64,000 nucleotides of DNA from the NCBI RefSeq assembly GCF_017562075.2, contig NC_054085.1, forward strand, positions 3,996,566-4,060,565, written 5' to 3'. Of the stretch, positions 57,839 through 64,000 are shown piece after piece (positions within the stretch are counted from its first letter, which is position 1; each line of letters starts with the position of its first letter). The translations under genes were made by a program, and so were the position numbers. Source of the DNA: Anopheles merus. Lineage: Eukaryota > Arthropoda > Insecta > Diptera > Culicidae. The notes under the pieces are model-generated. The model had not been told where the DNA came from. It saw only the letters and a list, made by a program, of their open reading frames with translations, and made no database searches.

Positions 57839-58246
57839 CAATATTGTGAAGTTTTTATAAAATTGTTTTGTGAAGTGACTACGTAAGAGTAATGTTGCAA
57901 CAGGACAGTTTGTTAAAAACGAGTGTTACCTATCGCCCCGCAAAAAAGTGACATTTTTCAGTGGCAGCAGTTCGTGTGATACCGTAGTATCAACAAGTGG
58001 TTAAAAGCTCATCTTGTTGAAAAAAGGAACCATTATCTACGAATCGAGAAGTACCGCAACATTATCGGGTCAACGCCACGACTGAATGACTTCCACCGTA
58101 AGAGGACAGGAGCAGCAGTCGTCATAAGAATTTCAGAAACATCGCCGTAAGAGGATAGATACTGATTTTCTTCGCAGAGAATTCCAGACCATCACCGTAA
58201 GAGGCACGAGGCGGAATTTTCATTATCATTTTGAGGTATCCCCTAA
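57839..58246 (+). other. Leader of env unit 1 with three CCGTAAGAGG repeats
   Basis: About 400 bp with no gag. CCGTAAGAGG occurs at 58096, 58145 and 58195, spaced 49 and 50 bp, each resembling a splice donor (GTAAGA). Repeated in unit 2 (60149-60556). Confidence 0.75.
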
Positions 58247-59276
58247 AATGAAAACTTATACTCGCCATTTTGCGTGTCATTTACAATTGTTTATGCTAAC
58301 ATAGGAATACATGATATAACTAACAACCCCTTAGCAGTAATTCCATTAGGTCAAGCACGAGTCAAGACAGGAAACATAAGAATCATACACCCAATCAAGA
58401 TAGATCTTTTAGAACAAGTTCTCATAAACAATGATGCAGAATTAAAACACCATGTGAACGATAATCCTCTTTACAATATTATAAAATTAAAGGTTAATAA
58501 ATTGCATGAAACATTTAACAAGATTAGGCCACACACGAACAGAGAACGACGATGGGATACTATTGGCACCATATGGAAGTGGATCGCAGGAACACCTGAT
58601 GCTGAAGATTTACGTGTTATAAACTCCACTATTAACTCCTTGATTGAGCAAAATAATCAACAAGTACTGATTAACGACGAAATTGATAAACGCTTGTATG
58701 ATATAACCAGAATTGCAAACAGCGTACTCCAACTGGTAGAAGAAAGATTTCATCAAAGATCGAATGAAATCATCCAACTAATTATCATCTCAAATCTCGA
58801 TACTCTGCAAAACTATTTAGAAACACTGGAAGATGCTATTTTACTAGCAAAACATGGAATACCCAGCAGCAAACTATTATCTCTTGACGACCTGAACCAA
58901 ATGGTTAAGTTTTTAGCTGAGCACAACATACATGTATCATCAACCGAAGAAATGTTGATAAGATCCACAACCCAGGTAACAATGAACAAAACACACATCA
59001 TATATATGTTGAAATACCCATTTGAATCCAAACATACGTTTGAATACAATTATATTGATTCAATTATAAAAAATGACAAAAGAATTCTCTTGCATCACAA
59101 CTATATACTAAAGAAGAACACTCATGTATTTGAATCGTCACAGCCCTGCGAACAAATAGATAATGGTAATTATCTTTGTGACAGCATACACCTAGAACCA
59201 TCAAGTAAGTGTATTCAAAAACTAGTACATGGATATCATTCCGATTGTACTTATGAAAAGTATATTCCGATGGAAT
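58247..59276 (+). pseudogene. env: Errantivirus-type Env, unit 1, truncated by a frameshift
   Basis: Envelope glycoprotein remnant of an insect endogenous retrovirus of the Gypsy group. The open frame has no in-frame ATG; it opens at 58247 after a stop, and the nearby ATG at 58248 is in another frame. A basic cleavage-like motif RERR is followed by DTIGTIWKWIAG, the conserved stretch of errantivirus Env. One A fewer than unit 2 near 59257 ends the frame early, about 110 codons short. The hydrophobic C-terminal segment lies downstream in yet another frame. Non-functional as written. Confidence 0.85.
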
Positions 59277-59785
59277 AATTAAACGTATTCATGATGCCGT
59301 TATACTCATTAACAATGCCACAGTCAGAATTTCATCGAGTTGCAACAATGACACACAATTTCTCACAGGCTCATATATAATACATTTTGAAAAATGCAAC
59401 ATTTACATTAACGGAGAAGAATTTCCAAACCTGGAAATAACAATACCAAACAAAGCATTTCAACCAACACTGGGGTTAATAGCAACCGAAACCGACGTCA
59501 TCGACATACCACCATCAAAATATCTAAACAATCTAACTATTGAGCATAGAGAAATATTGAAAAAAAATCAAACTAGAGAACAAATCTTTGTAATGGAAAG
59601 TTAATTTGTTTGGATCAATAAGTGGTTCAATTGTATTCATTGTGTTTATCGTAATAGCCGTATTGATAAATATTTACAGATATCAAAGCCTGAGGTTCAT
59701 ATTACCATCTGCATCAAGGGAAACAACATAAAGTAAACGAGAGCATCTAGAAACTTCGAGGACAAAGTCATTTTAAGAGGAGAGG

Positions 59786-60130
59786 AGTTAACACGACATC
59801 ACAGCACCGAAAGCAAAACACCAGCACCGAAACAATGCAACACCATTCATAGCGAAATATGCTATGAACAACAAAGTAATCATCGGAACCAGAACCAGCA
59901 CCAACATCGTATCAACATCTGGCCAAATCAAATATCTAATAAATAACCGTAGCATAAACATAATAACCATAGCATAAACAATGAAAAGTAGGGAACCGAA
60001 CATATATAACATGAAATCAGGAAAGTTTAGGCAGTTCTAATCAACATCTTGAACTCAGAATATATGCGCGACAAATTGGAAAAAATAAAATTATTTTTTT
60101 ATTACAATTCCAACGCATGTGTTCTTAACT
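59786..60130 (+). repeat. Errantivirus LTR 2 (shared between units)
   Basis: 345 bp, serving as 3' LTR of unit 1 and 5' LTR of unit 2. By eye it matches LTR 1 throughout. Confidence 0.88.
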
Positions 60131-60556
60131 GGCGCCCGAATAGGGACCCGATATTGTGAAGTTTTTATAAAATTGTTTTGTGAAGTGACTACGTAAGAGT
60201 AATGTTGCAACAATACAGTTTGTTAAAAACGAGTGTTACCTATCGCCCCGCAAAAAAGTGACATTTTTCAGTGGCAGCAGTTCGTGTGATACCGTAGTAT
60301 CAACAAGTGGTTAAAAGCTCATCTTGTTGAAAAAAGGAACCATTATCTACGAATCGAGAAGTACCGCAACATTATCGGGTCAACGCCACGACTGAATGAC
60401 TTCCACCGTAAGAGGACAGGAGCAGCAGTCGTCATAAGAATTTCAGAAACATCGCCGTAAGAGGATAGATACTGATTTTCTTCGCAGAGAATTCCAGACC
60501 ATCACCGTAAGAGGCACGAGGCGGAATTTTCATTATCATTTTGAGGTATCCCCTAA

Positions 60557-61915
60557 AATGAAAACTTATACTCGCCATTTTGCGTGTCATTTACAATTGT
60601 TTATGCTAACATAGGAATACATGATATAACTAACAACCCCTTAGCAGTAATTCCATTAGGTCAAGCACGAGTCAAGACAGGAAACATAAGAATCATACAC
60701 CCAATCAAGATAGATCTTTTAGAACAAGTTCTCATAAACAATGATGCAGAATTAAAACACCATGTGAACGATAATCCTCTTTACAATATTATAAAATTAA
60801 AGGTTAATAAATTGCATGAAACATTTAACAAGATTAGGCCACACACGAACAGAGAACGACGATGGGATACTATTGGCACCATATGGAAGTGGATCGCAGG
60901 AACACCTGATGCTGAAGATTTACGTGTTATAAACTCCACTATTAACTCCTTGATTGAGCAAAATAATCAACAAGTACTGATTAACGACGAAATTGATAAA
61001 CGCTTGTATGATATAACCAGAATTGCAAACAGCGTACTCCAACTGGTAGAAGAAAGATTTCATCAAAGATCGAATGAAATCATCCAACTAATTATCATCT
61101 CAAATCTCGATACTCTGCAAAACTATTTAGAAACACTGGAAGATGCTATTTTACTAGCAAAACATGGAATACCCAGCAGCAAACTATTATCTCTTGACGA
61201 CCTGAACCAAATGGTTAAGTTTTTAGCTGAGCACAACATACATGTATCATCAACCGAAGAAATGTTGATAAGATCCACAACCCAGGTAACAATGAACAAA
61301 ACACACATCATATATATGTTGAAATACCCATTTGAATCCAAACATACGTTTGAATACAATTATATTGATTCAATTATAAAAAATGACAAAAGAATTCTCT
61401 TGCATCACAACTATATACTAAAGAAGAACACTCATGTATTTGAATCGTCACAGCCCTGCGAACAAATAGATAATGGTAATTATCTTTGTGACAGCATACA
61501 CCTAGAACCATCAAGTAAGTGTATTCAAAAACTAGTACATGGATATCATTCCGATTGTACTTATGAAAAAGTATATTCCGATGGAATAATTAAACGTATT
61601 CATGATGCCGTTATACTCATTAACAATGCCACAGTCAGAATTTCATCGAGTTGCAACAATGACACACAATTTCTCACAGGCTCATATATAATACATTTTG
61701 AAAAATGCAACATTTACATTAACGGAGAAGAATTTCCAAACCTGGAAATAACAATACCAAACAAAGCATTTCAACCAACACTGGGGTTAATAGCAACCGA
61801 AACCGACGTCATCGACATACCACCATCAAAATATCTAAACAATCTAACTATTGAGCATAGAGAAATATTGAAAAAAAATCAAACTAGAGAACAAATCTTT
61901 GTAATGGAAAGTTAA
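60557..61915 (+). pseudogene. env: Errantivirus-type Env, unit 2, longer frame, membrane anchor out of frame
   Basis: Same protein as unit 1 with 443 codons counted from GTG 60584; again there is no in-frame ATG. The ectodomain has the RERR site and the DTIGTIWKWIAG stretch near residues 90-105, helical segments, and Cys pairs in the C-terminal half (CEQ, YLCDS, SKCIQ, CTYEK). The frame stops at VMES. A strongly hydrophobic stretch (SIVFIVFIVIAVLINIY) follows at about 61930-61985 in the +1 frame, the position of a membrane anchor. As written the product lacks an anchor and a signal start. Confidence 0.85.
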
Positions 61916-62096
61916 TTTGTTTGGATCAATAAGTGGTTCAATTGTATTCATTGTGTTTATCGTAATAGCCGTATTGATAAATATTTACAGATATCAAAGC
62001 CTGAGGTTCATATTACCATCTGCATCAAGGGAAACAACATAAAGTAAACGAGAGCATCTAGAAACTTCGAGGACAAAGTCATTTTAAGAGGAGAGG

Positions 62097-62312
62097 AGTT
62101 AACACGACATCACAGCACCGAAAGCAAAACACCAGCACCGAAACAATGCAACACCATTCATAGCGAAATATGCTATGAACAACAAAGTAATCATCGGAAC
62201 CAGAACCAGCACCAACATCGTATCAACATCTGGCCAAATCAAATATCTAATAAATAACCGTAGCATAAACATAATAACCATAGCATAAACAATGAAAAGT
62301 AGGGAACCGAAC
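62097..62312 (+). repeat. Errantivirus LTR 3, truncated
   Basis: 216 bp of the LTR, breaking off after GGGAACCGAAC and joining the LINE sequence directly. Confidence 0.88.
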
Positions 62313-62330
62313 CCACCCTAGAAGAAAACC

Positions 62331-63551
62331 GTGAACTTCCTTTTTGAAGTGCTAGAAACGGGTGTGGATGTGAAGATGGTGCAACGCAACACTGCGCAAA
62401 GTGCCGTCTACGTCACTATGCCAACGCTTGAACGTGCGGAAAGCATAGTGAAGGAGCATTCGGGGAAGCACTGCATCACGCACGAGGGGAAGCAGTATCC
62501 GATTCCGATCGAGATGGTGGATGGTGCGACGGAGGTGAACATCCGTAATCTTCCGCCAGGAATCCCCGACGAAAACGTTTCCGCTGAGCTGAACCGCTTC
62601 GGTGAAGTGCTAACTATTGTGCCCGGTGTTTGGGGAGCCGGAACGCGGCTTGCCGGGATTCCTTCGGGTGTGCGCATAGTGCGCATGAAGCTGGCGAAAC
62701 CCATCCCTTCCTTCATTACTGTGTGTGGTGAGATGACCGGTGTGTTGTATCGCGGACAACAGCAAACTTGCCGTCACTGCAATGAAGCTTTGCATCACGG
62801 TATTAGCTGCATTCAAAACCGTGTGGGTCAGCTCCTCAACAGCGGTGCGGCAAAATCGTACGCAAGTACCGTTAAGCAAGCACCAGCACAAACATCTGAT
62901 GCGAACACAGCATCAACTAGTACCGCAGGCACTACCACCACGGGACGACGCAAAGGGAAGGCCAAAATTACTTCCCTTACAAACACTACTAAGCCACCAG
63001 CGAGCACTGCATCGAAAGTGGCTAATCGGCTTGTGATCCCGATCGAGCCGCTAACTCTCGCTCCGCCTTCGGGTCCGAAGCGGAGCGTGAAAGCCAGTGG
63101 TGAGCAACCCAAGGAGAAGATGCGTGCTGCCGTTGGTGCCGTCGCAACGCATGTAGAAAATGACGATGCTCCTACTTTTACTGCTCCTGCTGCCAATGAT
63201 GCTGCCGCTGCCGCTACTATCAATGCCGCTGTTTCCGCTGCTGTTGCCGATGCTGCCGCTGCTACGGATGCTGCCACTGATGCTAACGATGCGGCTGCAT
63301 CTGAGCCCGTTAGTGTGGAATGCCGGGCGCTTTCAGGTGCCTTATTGTTCAAAGAGCCGCTCGCAATCCCTTCCACATCCTTTTCCATCCCTTCCCACGA
63401 CGAACCGCTTGCGGTTAAACGCAAGCAAAATCCGGAAACGGATAATGAGAGTGACGCCTCATGTTCGTCAACATTTAGTGTTATGAGCGCGTCCAAGCGT
63501 AAGCCTGGTCGACCGCCAAAAAAACACACAACTTCACTACAGATTAATTAA
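62331..63551 (+). CDS. LINE ORF1 protein with CCHC knuckle, Ala-rich linker and AT-hook-like tail
   Basis: RNA-binding protein that would package the LINE transcript. It is open for about 406 codons; the ORF enters from the truncated 5' side (first codon GTG), so the real start is missing. An N-terminal RRM-like region (AVYVTMPTLERAESIVKE; VNIRNLPPGIPDENV) precedes a zinc knuckle CRHCNEALHHGISC (C-x2-C-x4-H-x4-C, residues about 145-158). A basic Ser/Thr/Pro region and an Ala/Asp/Thr low-complexity tract follow (about 285-325). Near the C-terminus KRKPGRPPKK looks like an AT-hook. No internal stop. ORF2 follows after 11 bases. Confidence 0.85.
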   Translation: MNFLFEVLETGVDVKMVQRNTAQSAVYVTMPTLERAESIVKEHSGKHCITHEGKQYPIPIEMVDGATEVNIRNLPPGIPDENVSAELNRFGEVLTIVPGVWGAGTRLAGIPSGVRIVRMKLAKPIPSFITVCGEMTGVLYRGQQQTCRHCNEALHHGISCIQNRVGQLLNSGAAKSYASTVKQAPAQTSDANTASTSTAGTTTTGRRKGKAKITSLTNTTKPPASTASKVANRLVIPIEPLTLAPPSGPKRSVKASGEQPKEKMRAAVGAVATHVENDDAPTFTAPAANDAAAAATINAAVSAAVADAAAATDAATDANDAAASEPVSVECRALSGALLFKEPLAIPSTSFSIPSHDEPLAVKRKQNPETDNESDASCSSTFSVMSASKRKPGRPPKKHTTSLQIN

Positions 63552-63562
63552 GTTTTGTTGCG

Positions 63563-64000
63563 ATGGATCCTAACCCGGTAAGTAGTAATCTTGGTAGTAG
63601 CTATAATATAGCTACTATTAATATTAATGCGATTTCTAACGCGACAAAGCTGGAAGCCCTCAAAACATTTATTAGGACGATGGACCTGGACATCATATTT
63701 CTGCAAGAAGTATGTATTTCAGATCTATCGCTTCCTGGGTATAACGTAATTTGCAATGTTGATGTGACGGGGAGGGGTACGGCGATCGCTTTACGTCAAC
63801 ATTTAAAATTTTGCCATGTCGAGCGCAGCTTAGATTCTCGTCTGATTTGCGTTCGACTCGAGAACAATGCCACCCTGTGCAATGTTTACGCTCCTTCGGG
63901 CAGTCAGCGGAGAGCGGAGAGGGAGGATTTTTTCGGGCGAACGTTACCTTTCTATTTGCGGAATGCATGTAACCATGTTATTCTCGCGGGTGACTTTAAC
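63563..64000 (+). CDS. LINE ORF2, endonuclease N-terminus (partial)
   Basis: ATG at 63563 opens 146 codons to the end of the window with no stop. The sequence is the start of an APE-type endonuclease: IATININAI, DLDIIFLQEV (metal-binding Glu), VYAPSG and LAGDFN at the window edge. Reverse transcriptase should follow. It starts 11 bases after the ORF1 stop in a different frame, as usual for coupled LINE ORFs. Confidence 0.88.
   Translation, partial: MDPNPVSSNLGSSYNIATININAISNATKLEALKTFIRTMDLDIIFLQEVCISDLSLPGYNVICNVDVTGRGTAIALRQHLKFCHVERSLDSRLICVRLENNATLCNVYAPSGSQRRAEREDFFGRTLPFYLRNACNHVILAGDFN

Larger units (their letters stand above)
57399..62312 (+). mobile_element. Head-to-tail array of env-only errantivirus units
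   Basis: Order: 77 bp of unit 3' end (57399-57475), LTR, leader, env, LTR, leader, env, partial LTR. LTR starts at 57476, 59786 and 62097 give periods of 2310 and 2311 bp. Each unit has a Lys-tRNA-type primer site and a purine tract but no gag or pol. The array starts and stops at internal positions of the unit, not at LTR ends, and I see no target duplication. Confidence 0.88.
62313..64000 (+). mobile_element. Non-LTR retrotransposon (Loa/Jockey-like), 5'-truncated, runs off the window
   Basis: ORF1 with CCHC knuckle followed by ORF2 beginning with an APE-type endonuclease. The 5' UTR and the first codons of ORF1 are replaced by the env array. The continuation lies beyond base 64000. Confidence 0.85.

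Noticed and set aside
59788..60012. Hydrophobic 74-codon minus-strand ORF in the errantivirus LTR
   Set aside because: It lies wholly inside the LTR, occurs in each LTR copy, and has no support beyond being open; more likely chance in AT-rich LTR sequence.

Overview
This is a repeat-dense piece of an insect genome. I see no intact single-copy host gene. It is AT-rich, with Ty3/Gypsy retroelements, an errantivirus-type env, I-clade and Loa/Jockey-like LINEs, a BED-zinc-finger hAT, several MITEs and a tRNA-derived SINE that resembles (from memory) the SINE200 type of Anopheles. A mosquito, probably anopheline, is the best guess, but this rests on the transposon repertoire alone. Two runs of exactly 100 N mark scaffold gaps (8475-8574 and 36874-36973).

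Layout. Positions 1-8474 and 9832-18318 are two copies of one segment: non-coding DNA, a broken minus-strand gene with a DUF4806-like protein, and a Ty3/Gypsy element inserted in it. The second copy of the element is complete (12281-18686; 208-bp LTRs, TSD GCGG). A Harbinger-like MITE (8670-9192) and a proline-rich minus-strand gene fragment lie between the copies. Positions 19324-26684 and 26685-about 34045 are a second tandem duplication (unit 7361 bp): a Gly/Pro-coding minisatellite, a minus-strand I-clade LINE, and a 21-bp satellite that is stop-free in all six frames. The satellite runs on to the gap at 36874. After a TA microsatellite comes a decayed second Gypsy element (37035-about 42677), then a transposase C-terminal fragment convergent with another DUF4806-type gene (44079-44781).

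From 46.8 to 54.5 kb lies a large inverted arrangement of two hAT copies. The right-facing copy carries recognisable exons and introns plus a SINE; the left-facing copy is a truncated 5' part. Small elements sit in the loop (an 87-bp pogo-like MITE, a fold-back element, TA arrays). Next come a second Harbinger-like MITE and a 1.1-kb TIR element carrying two inverted arrays of a 10-bp repeat. The right end holds a head-to-tail array of env-only endogenous retrovirus units (LTR-env-LTR-env-LTR, period about 2310 bp) whose outer junctions fall inside the unit instead of at LTR ends. Divergently oriented LINE ORF1 genes flank it, and the right one is followed by an endonuclease ORF2 that leaves the window.

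How it fits together: the genes serve transposition and retrotransposition (gag, pol, env, LINE ORF1/ORF2, transposases) and most are broken by single-base indels. Many of these indels differ between duplicate copies, mostly in homopolymer runs, and cluster near a gap or in the second copy. Part of the decay, and possibly both large tandem duplications, may therefore be assembly or base-calling artefact. The env array and the six-frame-open satellite are the least ordinary features.
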